Source: Saprospiraceae bacterium
Lineage (GTDB): Bacteria; Bacteroidota; Bacteroidia; Chitinophagales; Saprospiraceae
Direction of reading: 5' to 3'
Length of the DNA stretch: 58,253 nucleotides
NCBI GenBank assembly: GCA_028285545.1
Contig: JANQPA010000020.1
Coordinates: forward strand, 1 to 58,253
Shown: piece after piece, positions 7,198 to 15,829 of the stretch
Position numbering within the stretch: the first letter of the stretch is position 1
How the letters are laid out: the number at the start of each line of letters is the position of its first letter
The notes under the pieces: generated by a model
Told to the model about the DNA's origin: nothing
Databases searched by the model: none
Seen by the model: the letters and a program-made list of their open reading frames with translations, nothing else
Made by a program: the position numbers and the translations under genes

Positions 7198-9651
7198 ATG
7201 AACGTTTCTCTTAACTGGTTAAAAGAATATATTGACCTTGATCAAAGTCCGGAAAAAATAGGGGAAATCCTAACGGATATAGGCCTTGAAGTAGAAGGCA
7301 TGCAAGAAGTTGAAAGTATTAAAGGAGGGATGAGAGGGATTGTTATAGGTTATGTTAAAGAGTGCGGCAAACACCCCAATGCAGACCGGCTCTCCCTTAC
7401 AAAAGTAGACGTTGGCAACGGAGAGGATTTACAAATTGTTTGTGGGGCTAATAACATTGCTGCCGGGCAAAAGGTGCTGGTTGCTACCGTAGGAACTACC
7501 TTGTATACAGCCGAAGGAGAAGCCTGGACCATCAAAAAAGGGAAGATCCGTGGAGAAGTATCCCAGGGCATGATTTGCTCAGAAGATGAAGTAGGCCTTG
7601 GAAATGATCATAGTGGCATTGTTGTTTTACCAGATCACCTAAGCATTGGAACACCAGCCAGCGAATATTACAATATTAAAAATGATTATGTATACGAGAT
7701 TGGCTTAACTCCAAACAGATCTGATGCCACCAACCACATCGGAGTAGCAAGAGATCTGGCTGCCTACCTTAAAATCAATGAAAACAATCACAGTTCCATT
7801 AAACTCCCCTCTATAGATAGTTTCAAAATAGACAATCATGATTTAGATCTGGATATTGTGGTAGAAAACGAAGAGGCTTGCCCTCGTTATTCAGGCCTTA
7901 GCATCCAGGGCATCACCATAAAAGAATCTCCTGATTGGCTCAAGGTCAAACTTACAGCCATTGGAGTTCGGCCCATAAGCAACATTGTGGACATTACAAA
8001 CTTTGTCCTACATGAGCTTGGACAACCCTTACACGCCTTTGATCTGGATCAAATTAAGGACCGAAAAGTGATAGTAAAAACCCTCCCTGCAGGCAGTCCT
8101 TTTACCACCCTTGACGAAGTGGAGCGTAAATTAAGCGCTGAAGATTTGATGATCTGTAATGGTGAATCTGAAGGGATGTGTATAGGTGGAGTATTCGGAG
8201 GAATTGGAACCGGTGTTAAAGATAGTACCAAAAACATATTCCTGGAAGCCGCTCATTTTAATGCCAAATGGATACGTCGATCCAGCATGCGTCATAATCT
8301 TAGAACGGATGCTGCAAAAGTTTTCGAAAAAGGTAGTGACCCTAACCTGACTGTTTATGCACTCAAAAGGGCTGCTCTATTAATTCAGGAATTGGCAGGA
8401 GGAAAAATAGCTTCTGATATTGTCGATCTTTATCCTAATCCCATTAAACCGGTAGAGGTCACCATTCGATATGCACGAATTAATAGACTTATTGGCGAAG
8501 ATATTCCAGTTACAACCGTTAAGTCGATTTTAGATGCCTTAGATATGGAGATCCTGGAAGAGACCGAAAGCTCACTAAGAATTACCGTTCCAACCAATAA
8601 GGCGGACGTCCTTCGTGAAGTAGATGTGATTGAAGAAATTTTAAGGATTTATGGCTACAATAAAGTCCCCATTCCCAATTACATTCATACGGCTATTTCA
8701 GTAGGTACCTATCCTGATAATAATGACGTTCGAAATAACCTGGGTGATTATCTGGTTGCAAACGGTTTCTATGAAATGATGGCCGTTGCCTTATCAGAAT
8801 CCCGATATTATACTGAGTTATTACCAGAAGTGTTGGATGCCAACAAACTGATATACGTAAATAATACCTCTAATATCCATTTAGACATCATGCGTCCGGA
8901 CATGCTGATCAGCGGCCTGGAAGCCATCTTACGCAATCAAAACAGACAGCAAAACAATATTAAGTTGTTTGAGTTTGGGCACATTTATCAATATGCAGAG
9001 GAGGAAAAAATAATGGAGGAAGCTCGCCTTTCTGTTTTCATGGCTGGAAATCGATACAACCAAACCTGGCTAAATCACGGCAAAGAAGAATCTTCAAATT
9101 ACTACTCCCTAAAAACTTTTGTTGAACACATATTGGATAAGATAGGAATAAATAATTATCAAAAGAGTCCAACTGAATCCCCCTTATTCAGTTATGGTTT
9201 GAACTACCACCGAGGGCCAAAATCAGTAGTAGAATTTGGGCAAGTAACTCCTTCAATTCTTAAACAGTTGAGTATCAAAGGAGAAGTATTTTATGCCGAT
9301 TTTAATTGGAAAGTTTTAATGAAAGGTGCCATCAATAATATTGTTTCTGTTGAGGAGTTAAACAAATACCCTTCAACACGAAGAGATTTGGCGCTTGTTA
9401 TTGATAATTCCGTAAAATTTGATGATATTGCATCTATTGCCAAAAAGACAGGCAAGAAACTCATTAAGGAAATAAACCTGTTTGACATCTACGAAAATGA
9501 GGAGCAGCTGGGTAAAGGCAAAAAATCCTATTCAGTAAGCTTTACCTTTGAAGATTTCACCAAAACACTTAGTGTCAAAGAGGTTGACAAAGTTATGAAT
9601 CGCCTGATTCAGGAATATGAGCAAAAACTCAATGCCAATATCAGACGATGA
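7198..9651 (+). CDS. pheT: Phenylalanine-tRNA ligase beta subunit
   Basis: This is the 817-aa beta chain of the alpha2-beta2 phenylalanyl-tRNA synthetase. The order is typical: N-terminal region (MNVSLNWLKEYIDLDQ), tRNA-binding OB fold (about 40-155, with GKHPNADRLSLTKVDVG), B3/B4 editing region (about 210-390, with GVRPISNIVDITNFVLHELG), B5 domain (about 405-480), core domain, and C-terminal FDX-ACB anticodon-binding domain (about 715-810: KYPSTRRDLALVID). The gene order pheT, coiled-coil gene, zapA, rny is common in Bacteroidota. It is likely the first gene of this operon; pheS is not in the window. Confidence 0.98.
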   Translation: MNVSLNWLKEYIDLDQSPEKIGEILTDIGLEVEGMQEVESIKGGMRGIVIGYVKECGKHPNADRLSLTKVDVGNGEDLQIVCGANNIAAGQKVLVATVGTTLYTAEGEAWTIKKGKIRGEVSQGMICSEDEVGLGNDHSGIVVLPDHLSIGTPASEYYNIKNDYVYEIGLTPNRSDATNHIGVARDLAAYLKINENNHSSIKLPSIDSFKIDNHDLDLDIVVENEEACPRYSGLSIQGITIKESPDWLKVKLTAIGVRPISNIVDITNFVLHELGQPLHAFDLDQIKDRKVIVKTLPAGSPFTTLDEVERKLSAEDLMICNGESEGMCIGGVFGGIGTGVKDSTKNIFLEAAHFNAKWIRRSSMRHNLRTDAAKVFEKGSDPNLTVYALKRAALLIQELAGGKIASDIVDLYPNPIKPVEVTIRYARINRLIGEDIPVTTVKSILDALDMEILEETESSLRITVPTNKADVLREVDVIEEILRIYGYNKVPIPNYIHTAISVGTYPDNNDVRNNLGDYLVANGFYEMMAVALSESRYYTELLPEVLDANKLIYVNNTSNIHLDIMRPDMLISGLEAILRNQNRQQNNIKLFEFGHIYQYAEEEKIMEEARLSVFMAGNRYNQTWLNHGKEESSNYYSLKTFVEHILDKIGINNYQKSPTESPLFSYGLNYHRGPKSVVEFGQVTPSILKQLSIKGEVFYADFNWKVLMKGAINNIVSVEELNKYPSTRRDLALVIDNSVKFDDIASIAKKTGKKLIKEINLFDIYENEEQLGKGKKSYSVSFTFEDFTKTLSVKEVDKVMNRLIQEYEQKLNANIRR

Positions 9652-9669
9652 TAATCACGAATCCCGATA

Positions 9670-9957
9670 ATGAACTTATCAAATAAAATAAGTGGCATCG
9701 AGCTCAAAGTCAGAGAGCTGGCTTTCAAACTTGAGCGCCTTAAAAGAGAAAATGCCGTCCTTCGGGACGAAAATAAAGAGCTCAGAATGGAAATTGAAGC
9801 CCTACAGGTTAATCCTGAGGCCAATGGTCATTCTTCTGCTGAAACTTTGGATAATGAGGAGAATGGAAATGATCTAGCTTCTGATCAGTTGAAAGAAAAA
9901 ATTGATCAGTATATAAAAGAAATTGATAAATGCATAGAGTGGTTGCATAACTACTAA
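9670..9957 (+). CDS. Small coiled-coil protein upstream of zapA
   Basis: This 95-aa protein has one long amphipathic helix (residues about 5-45: heptads in VRELAFKLERLKRENAVL), an acidic, Asn/Ser-rich linker, and a second short helix ending in IEWLHNY. It lies 18 nt after pheT and 6 nt before zapA. The size and coiled-coil nature recall ZapB-like division proteins, and the position beside zapA supports a division role, but I cannot assign a family from sequence alone. Confidence 0.8.
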   Translation: MNLSNKISGIELKVRELAFKLERLKRENAVLRDENKELRMEIEALQVNPEANGHSSAETLDNEENGNDLASDQLKEKIDQYIKEIDKCIEWLHNY

Positions 9958-9963
9958 TGATAG

Positions 9964-10257
9964 ATGGAGGGACAGAGTACAAAAAATATTACAGTGCTGA
10001 TTGCCGGCAGACCCTATCCTCTAAAAGTAAAATTGGAGGACGAGCCAGTTATCAGAAAGATTGTTAAAGAGGTCAATGAAAAAATTAATCGCTTTCAATT
10101 AAATTATACCAATAAAGATAAGCAAGATTGCTTGTCAATGACCCTTTTGACATATGCTGTAGATTTGCACAAAGCAAAGCAATCTGTCCACCAGGAAAAT
10201 TCAGTCTCTTCTAAGCTATCAGAAATCGAAGCATTATTGGATTCCCTTCTAGGGTAA
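9964..10257 (+). CDS. zapA: Cell division protein ZapA
   Basis: This 97-aa protein has the ZapA fold: a beta-hairpin start (ITVLIAGRPYPLKV), the conserved EPVIRKIVKEVNEKI helix, and a C-terminal coiled coil. ZapA cross-links FtsZ filaments at the division ring. It sits between the coiled-coil gene and rny. I looked for a 6S RNA after it, as in Proteobacteria, but the following gap holds a heptamer array instead. Confidence 0.92.
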   Translation: MEGQSTKNITVLIAGRPYPLKVKLEDEPVIRKIVKEVNEKINRFQLNYTNKDKQDCLSMTLLTYAVDLHKAKQSVHQENSVSSKLSEIEALLDSLLG

Positions 10258-10290
10258 ATACTTCGGTTCATACTTTATCCTCATTACTTT

Positions 10291-10390
10291 GGTATTGTGT
10301 ACTGAGTATTGTGTATTGTGTACAATACTTTGAATTCTAAACTTATTGTGTTTCTACCCAATACTCAGTACCCATTACTCATTACTAAGT
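10291..10390. repeat. Heptamer array (RGTATTG type) with inverted copy
   Basis: The plus strand reads GGTATTG, TGTACTG, AGTATTG, TGTATTG, TGTACAA from 10291. After 30 nt, the opposite strand (10356-10390) reads AGTAATG x2, GGTACTG, AGTATTG. The two arms can pair. A short palindrome GTTGC-TTT-GCAAC follows at 10389-10401. The array lies between zapA and rny. Confidence 0.85.
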
Positions 10391-10439
10391 TGCTTTGCAA
10401 CGATTACTAATTTAAAAGTTATTTGAAAAATCAAAATAC

Positions 10440-12122
10440 ATGGAAACAGCTTTAGGGATAATACTAGGAGCAATCGGAGGTGCCCTTATCGGGTTTTTCC
10501 TCCTGCGGATCATCCTCAAAAAATCTTACGAGAACAAATTTGAGGATTTAAACAAGAAAATAGATCTAGAAATAAAAGAAGCTCGCATTTCCGCTAAAAG
10601 AATTGTAGATGAAGCGGAAACCAAAGCCGAGAAATTGACCTCTCAGGCCGAAGGAAAAAATGAGCGCATCAAACAAAAGAAAATTCAGGAAGCTAAAGAT
10701 ACTTTTAGCAAATTAAAATCCGATTTTGAAAGTGAACGCTCGTCGCATATCGTCGAAATGAAGGAACGTGAGTTGCAGGTCCAAACGATAGAAAATGAGC
10801 TTAAACAACGTAAAGATAAATTTGAGGACCAGGTAAAAGCTCTTGAGGATCAAAAAGTGGACCTGGATGCTAAAAAGGACGAAATTGGAGTAATACGCGA
10901 AAACCTGGAAAAACAACTCAAAATAGTAGCTAAAAAGAAAGAAGAGCTGGATTCTGCTAACCAGGAACGCATCAAAAAACTGGAAAGCATCGCCAAATTA
11001 AGTGAGGCCGAAGCCAAAGAGCAATTGCTTGAAGCCGTCAAAGCCAAAGCCGAAACGGATGCCATGGCCCTTATTAAAGAAACCATTGAACAAGCCAAAG
11101 TAACCGCTAATAAAGAGGCTAAAAAGATCGTCATCCAAAGTATCCAACGCATGTGCGCTGAGTATACCATTGAAAACACCGTTTCAGTTTTCAACTTGGA
11201 TTCCGATGACCTCAAAGGGCAAATCATTGGACGCGAAGGAAGAAACATAAGGGCTCTGGAAGCTGCCACAGGAGCCGAAATAGTCGTTGATGATACTCCT
11301 GAAGCAATTGTAATTTCAAGTTTTGACCCCATCCGCCGTGAAGTTTGTCGGCTGGCTTTAAAACGCCTCGTTGCTGATGGTCGAATCCATCCGGCCAGGA
11401 TTGAAGAGGTAGTTGCCAAAACACGAAAACAGCTGGATGAGCAGATCGTAGAAATAGGCGAACGTACCGTGATTGAGTTAAACATCCATGGACTGGATGC
11501 CTATCTCGTCAAAATGGTAGGCCGTATGCGTTTCCGTTCTTCCTATGGTCAAAACTTACTGAAACACTCCATCGAAACCGCAAACCTATGTGGCATAATG
11601 GCCGCTGAATTGGGCCTTACTCCTAAACAAGCGAAAATGGCTAAGCGAGCCGGATTGTTACATGATATTGGTAAGGTGTCTGAAGAGGAATCCGAATTGT
11701 CCCACGCCATTTTGGGAATGAAACTCTGTGAAAAACATAAAGAGCATGCTGCCATTTGTAATGCAGTAGGTGCACACCACGATGAGGTTGAAATGAACAA
11801 TATTATTTCTCCTATCGTTCAGGCTTGTGATGCCATTTCCGGAGCAAGACCTGGAGCACGCCGCGAAATCCTCGAAAGCTACCTCCAAAGAATTGGTGAA
11901 CTGGAAGAACTGGCTATGGGACATGATGGAGTTCAAAAAGCATATGCTATGCAGGCAGGCCGCGAATTAAGAGTAATTGTAGAAAGTGACAAGGTAACCG
12001 ATCAGTATGCTGATGATTTATCCTTTATGATATCTCAAAAAATACAGGATGAAATGCAATATCCTGGTCAGATAAAAGTAACCGTCATCCGAGAGAAAAG
12101 AGCGGTCTCTTATGCCAGATAG
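10440..12122 (+). CDS. rny: Ribonuclease Y
   Basis: This is a membrane-anchored endoribonuclease that starts mRNA decay. It has an N-terminal transmembrane helix (residues about 3-25), a long charged coiled coil (about 30-230), a KH RNA-binding domain with [15 protein letters not shown] (about 255-275), and an HD metal-dependent domain with [10 protein letters not shown] and [10 protein letters not shown] (about 375-410). The length of 560 aa is above the usual 520 because of the coiled coil. It is followed by a clear terminator. Confidence 0.97.
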   Translation: METALGIILGAIGGALIGFFLLRIILKKSYENKFEDLNKKIDLEIKEARISAKRIVDEAETKAEKLTSQAEGKNERIKQKKIQEAKDTFSKLKSDFESERSSHIVEMKERELQVQTIENELKQRKDKFEDQVKALEDQKVDLDAKKDEIGVIRENLEKQLKIVAKKKEELDSANQERIKKLESIAKLSEAEAKEQLLEAVKAKAETDAMALIKETIEQAKVTANKEAKKIVIQSIQRMCAEYTIENTVSVFNLDSDDLKGQIIGREGRNIRALEAATGAEIVVDDTPEAIVISSFDPIRREVCRLALKRLVADGRIHPARIEEVVAKTRKQLDEQIVEIGERTVIELNIHGLDAYLVKMVGRMRFRSSYGQNLLKHSIETANLCGIMAAELGLTPKQAKMAKRAGLLHDIGKVSEEESELSHAILGMKLCEKHKEHAAICNAVGAHHDEVEMNNIISPIVQACDAISGARPGARREILESYLQRIGELEELAMGHDGVQKAYAMQAGRELRVIVESDKVTDQYADDLSFMISQKIQDEMQYPGQIKVTVIREKRAVSYAR

Positions 12123-12127
12123 ATAAT

Positions 12128-12162
12128 AAAAAGGGAGGTTTTCGGAGAAAACCGCCCTTTTT
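12128..12162 (+). terminator. Terminator after rny
   Basis: AAAAAGGGAGGTTTTC (12128-12143) pairs with GAAAACCGCCCTTTTT (12147-12162) with one mismatch and a 3-nt loop, ending in a T-run. It starts 5 nt after the stop codon. Confidence 0.9.
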
Positions 12163-12269
12163 AGACCCATTTTCACCCCCCTTCTCCATCCTTTTTCCAA
12201 CCAGATTTTTTTTCATCTCAAGATCGTTCCTCCTACTTTTGGTGCATCACCAAATCACTCGACTGTACT

Positions 12270-13322
12270 ATGAAAACCTTCCATCATTTTTTAGTAGGAT
12301 TATTTCTTGGAACTTCCTTTTTTATTCAAGCTCAAAATCAAAACCAGGATTACTTAGCTAATTTATTGGCCACTGAAGAACAAAATGACTTTTCCGGGAC
12401 TGTACTGGTTATTCAAAATGAAAAAATCCTTTTAAACAAAGGGTATGGTTTTACAGATAAAACCCGACAGCACAAAGTAGAACCCAACACAATTTTTAAC
12501 ATCGCCTCTATTACTAAGTCATATACAGCAATAGGCATTTTACAATTGGTAGAAAAAGGCAAACTCAATCTAGAGGATCGTTTATCTTCATTTTTCGAGG
12601 AAGTTCCTTCAGATAAAAAAGACATTAGTATCCACCAGTTATTATCTCATCAATCTGGCTTACCACAAAGTTATGTTTGCATGAGAAAAAGTGAAGGCCC
12701 CGCATGTATGAAAGCCATTTTTAAAGAAAAACTAGCGGATACTCCCGGTCAATCTTTTAATTATAGCAATCATAATTATGCTGTTCTTGCAGCTATTATT
12801 GAAGTGATTAGTGGAATGACCTGGGAAACCTACTTATCCAAAAATCTCCTGGAGAAAGCCCAATTAAATGACACCTATTTCTGGGGCGCCATTGACGATC
12901 GTAATGCCGCAAAAGTAGCTCAAAAAATTAATAAGCTGGGTAGTAAAACTCGTCAGCGTAATTGGGATTATCTTGGTGGAGGCGGAATATATACTACTTC
13001 CTTAGATCTTTATAAATGGTTTCAAGCATTACAGGCTGGCAGCATTTTATCAGAAAAATATCAGAAATTACTTTTCAAACCCAATTTACATACTAGCTCA
13101 GGACTAGGAATTGGATATGGTTGGTTCATTAGTCAATCAGAAATGGGCATAAAAGAATACTGGACTCGCGGATCAGATAGTTTTGGACACAATGCTGTGT
13201 TAAGATGGTTTCCCGAAAAAGAAACCCTCGTGATCGTTTGTACAAATACAGGCGAAAAGGGCGATAAAAATATAACCGATAACCGAAGGATTAGCGATTT
13301 GATAATAGGCCTTATTTTATAA
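12270..13322 (+). CDS. Secreted beta-lactamase-fold serine hydrolase
   Basis: A Sec signal peptide (to about residue 22, ...FFIQAQ) precedes a PF00144-type domain. The nucleophile motif SITK is at 80-83 and the YSN motif at 165-167 (FNYSNHNY), with a WFPEKETLVIVCTN C-terminal strand. Family members are peptidases, esterases or beta-lactamases; resistance should not be inferred from the fold. It begins a compact group of four plus-strand genes, with 53 nt to the next preferred start. Confidence 0.88.
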   Translation: MKTFHHFLVGLFLGTSFFIQAQNQNQDYLANLLATEEQNDFSGTVLVIQNEKILLNKGYGFTDKTRQHKVEPNTIFNIASITKSYTAIGILQLVEKGKLNLEDRLSSFFEEVPSDKKDISIHQLLSHQSGLPQSYVCMRKSEGPACMKAIFKEKLADTPGQSFNYSNHNYAVLAAIIEVISGMTWETYLSKNLLEKAQLNDTYFWGAIDDRNAAKVAQKINKLGSKTRQRNWDYLGGGGIYTTSLDLYKWFQALQAGSILSEKYQKLLFKPNLHTSSGLGIGYGWFISQSEMGIKEYWTRGSDSFGHNAVLRWFPEKETLVIVCTNTGEKGDKNITDNRRISDLIIGLIL

Positions 13323-13375
13323 TTAATTTGGGATTTCTCTTTTTGATACAATCCATCAAATTTAACATCATTGAA

Positions 13376-13777
13376 ATGAAGTATTGGATCGTAAAATATA
13401 TTATGATACTCAGTTTTTTCCACCTATTTTTTTATAAAGTTCAAGCTCAATCAATTTCTAATCCCTTAGAAACTTATAATGTCAGATTAGAATTTGATGG
13501 AGAAGATTTCGAAAAAACCATTGCTTTAAAAATTACACCCGAAAACAGGTATTTACAAATGAATGTAAAGGGGAAAATCAGAGGTGGAAAAGCCAGTGCC
13601 ATTTTATATACCCAAAGAGGACGTAGAGTATGTGGTCTTGGCCTGGATGCTAGAAGTGGCCGCTATTCCAAAGGGACCATGGGTGAGGTATTAGAAGTCC
13701 GTAGTGGGATTTATATGCTTAAAATAAGGAATAAAAAAGGACGAGGATACCTCAATATTGATTTTAGTCAACACTAA
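13376..13777 (+). CDS. Small secreted protein of unknown function
   Basis: An upstream TTG start (13328) is possible, but the ATG at 13376 gives a normal signal peptide (MKYWIVKYIMILSFFHLFF, cleaved after VQAQ), so I use it (133 aa). The mature part is a basic beta-rich domain (VRLEFDGEDFEKTIALKI, then GKIRGGKASAILYTQRG and YMLKIRNKKGRGYLNIDF). The end resembles the closing strand of secreted beta-sandwich proteins. No family recognised. It lies 5 nt before the membrane regulator gene. Confidence 0.72.
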   Translation: MKYWIVKYIMILSFFHLFFYKVQAQSISNPLETYNVRLEFDGEDFEKTIALKITPENRYLQMNVKGKIRGGKASAILYTQRGRRVCGLGLDARSGRYSKGTMGEVLEVRSGIYMLKIRNKKGRGYLNIDFSQH

Positions 13778-13782
13778 AGACT

Positions 13783-14817
13783 ATGCAGGAAATAGGCAAA
13801 AAAATACTGGTTAGCATTTTTCTGTTTTTTTTAGCTACCTCGGCCAAAGCTTACGAGATAAAAGGGTTTATTCAGTTAGAAGCAAACTGGGAAGGGCGTA
13901 TTTATCTCTCTGCCATTCATTCTTTTGATGATATGTATACGGCTTCCGAAGGTTTTGTAATTGCCTCCGCTCCCATTCAACCCGATGGGTCCTTTGTTAT
14001 AGAGGGTTTGCAATTACCTCTATATTATGCAATGTATCGATTACATGTTGTCAAAAAAGGAGATCCTGTAGGTACCTTAATTATTAGAGGCCAGGAAGAG
14101 AATCATTATCATTTTGTTATGAATAACGAATCTCGACTCCAATTTATCAATAATGGGCCTTTGTTCACTGGGGCTAGATTTCAAAACTCTCCCGTTAATA
14201 ATAGTTTTAACCGTTTAAAAGAAGGGATAGATGAGTTGCAAAAGGCACCAGATATTCCTTCTAAAACAAATTGGGATTATCAGGAAAAACAGTTGCAGGA
14301 ATACCTCCTCCAATATGCAGATACTTCTCAAAACGAACTCACAGCCCTGTATGCATTATATCATCTAAATTTTGAGCAGGATTATCCTAAGTACAAAAGT
14401 TTTCTACGGTATTTTTTGAAAAAATGGAAACAGTCTCCCAATTCTTCGCCTTATTTATTACAGCTTGAACAACAGGTAGAATTCCTAAGATATCAGCAAT
14501 CTTCTCGTATTTACCCATATGGGATGCTGCTACTTTTATTGACTCTTGGTATTATCATTTACACCCTTTGGAAAAAAAGAAATAAAACTGCATCAGTTGA
14601 TCCCTTTTTGCAAAAACAAAATCAATTAACCATTCAGGAACAAAAGATCTTTAAACTACTTGCTAAAGGAAAAGCAAATAAGGAAATCTCCAGAGAGCTA
14701 AATATTGAAGTTAGCACGGTTAAGTCGCATCTAAATAATATTTATGGAAAATTAGGTGTGAAGTCCAGGAAAGAAATTTACAATAGAGGGAATAAGGAAC
14801 AAAAAGAAACCAAATAG
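13783..14817 (+). CDS. Membrane-anchored LuxR-type transcription regulator
   Basis: The 344-aa protein has a signal peptide (to about residue 23), an extracytoplasmic beta-rich domain resembling DUF4369 (YEIKGFIQLEANWEGRIYLS ... GSFVIEGLQLPLYYAMYRL), a helical stretch, one transmembrane helix (about 243-262, GMLLLLLTLGIIIYTLW), and a cytoplasmic LuxR/GerE helix-turn-helix (about 283-337: LTIQEQKIFKLLAKGKANKE, then VSTVKSHLNNIYGKLGVKS). It would sense outside and bind DNA inside in a single chain. It is probably co-transcribed with its neighbours. Confidence 0.88.
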   Translation: MQEIGKKILVSIFLFFLATSAKAYEIKGFIQLEANWEGRIYLSAIHSFDDMYTASEGFVIASAPIQPDGSFVIEGLQLPLYYAMYRLHVVKKGDPVGTLIIRGQEENHYHFVMNNESRLQFINNGPLFTGARFQNSPVNNSFNRLKEGIDELQKAPDIPSKTNWDYQEKQLQEYLLQYADTSQNELTALYALYHLNFEQDYPKYKSFLRYFLKKWKQSPNSSPYLLQLEQQVEFLRYQQSSRIYPYGMLLLLLTLGIIIYTLWKKRNKTASVDPFLQKQNQLTIQEQKIFKLLAKGKANKEISRELNIEVSTVKSHLNNIYGKLGVKSRKEIYNRGNKEQKETK

Positions 14818-14832
14818 AATAATAAAATACTT

Positions 14833-15822
14833 ATGGCAATGAATCTCATTGAAAAAAAATTATCCAAAGCCTACTTTTTATCCAATGTTCATAACTTAAG
14901 AATTAACACAGCTGTGTTGAATTTTACTCTGTTCTTGATTTTATTAATTCTCTGGATGCCTCTTATTGCTCAACAAAACTTAGACGATTCATTTAAAATA
15001 GAAGTAGCAAACCCAGAATACCTTATAAATAGAGGGCCTGTGATCTATCTGGATGAAGGGCATTCCAATTTTCATACATTGGAAAATCGATACTTTACTT
15101 TTGGTGAAATACTAAAAAAAGATGGATACCAGGTAAAAAGCCTAAAAAGTAAAATCACTCTTGAAAAATTGAAAGAGTGCCAGATTCTGGTTATTTCCAA
15201 TGCTTTACATCCAGACAATATATCTGAATGGATTGAGCCCATAAAACCTGCTTTTTCAAATGACGAAATTAATATAATCAAACAGTGGGTAGAATCTGGA
15301 GGAAGCCTTTTTCTTATTGCAGATCATATGCCTTTTCCCAAGGCAGCAGAGGAGCTGGCAGCTGCTTTTGGGTATGAATTTTTGAATTGTTTTGCTATGG
15401 ATAATCGCAGACGAGATGAACAAATCTTCGATTATAATAATAAAATGCTTCGATCCAACCCCCTAATCAAAGGAAGAGGTCCTAGTGAAACTGTTGATAC
15501 CCTGGTAAGTTTTACAGGCCAGGCATTTATTCCCCCAGGCCATGCTGTTCCTATTATTGCGTTTGACAACTCCTTTACTTTACTATTTCCAAAAGAGTCC
15601 TGGGTTTTCAACCACAATACGCCCTATAAAGTAGCAGAGGGATTTGTTCATGGTGCTTATTCTTTTCACGGAAAGGGTCGGGCAGTAGTGATGGGAGAAG
15701 CAGCTATGTTTACTGCTCAAAAATTTAATAATGGTTTTAAAGTGGGACTTAATGTACCAATTGCTCATAAAAACAAGCAGTTTTTACTGAACATCATTCA
15801 TTGGTTAGACGGGAAGTTTTAA
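14833..15822 (+). CDS. DUF4350-like membrane or exported protein
   Basis: A hydrophobic segment at residues about 27-47 is followed by a GATase1-like alpha/beta domain: VIYLDEGHSNFHTLENRYF, then ILVISNALHPDN, IIKQWVESGGSLFLIADHMP and GRAVVMGEAAMF. These features match DUF4350 or ThuA-like domains without an obvious catalytic Cys. It is 15 nt after the LuxR-type gene and converges with batD, only 7 nt apart. The start may be an internal Met (Met3), and the long basic N-terminus before the hydrophobic helix is unusual. Function unknown. Confidence 0.72.
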   Translation: MAMNLIEKKLSKAYFLSNVHNLRINTAVLNFTLFLILLILWMPLIAQQNLDDSFKIEVANPEYLINRGPVIYLDEGHSNFHTLENRYFTFGEILKKDGYQVKSLKSKITLEKLKECQILVISNALHPDNISEWIEPIKPAFSNDEINIIKQWVESGGSLFLIADHMPFPKAAEELAAAFGYEFLNCFAMDNRRRDEQIFDYNNKMLRSNPLIKGRGPSETVDTLVSFTGQAFIPPGHAVPIIAFDNSFTLLFPKESWVFNHNTPYKVAEGFVHGAYSFHGKGRAVVMGEAAMFTAQKFNNGFKVGLNVPIAHKNKQFLLNIIHWLDGKF

Positions 15823-15829
15823 ACCCAAA

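Noticed and set aside
10258-10439. 6S RNA downstream of zapA
   Set aside because: The gap is filled with heptamer units and a short palindrome; no 6S-like bulged stem can be drawn.
12270-13322. Antibiotic-resistance beta-lactamase
   Set aside because: The fold is shared by many peptidases and esterases; nothing in the sequence points to beta-lactam hydrolysis.
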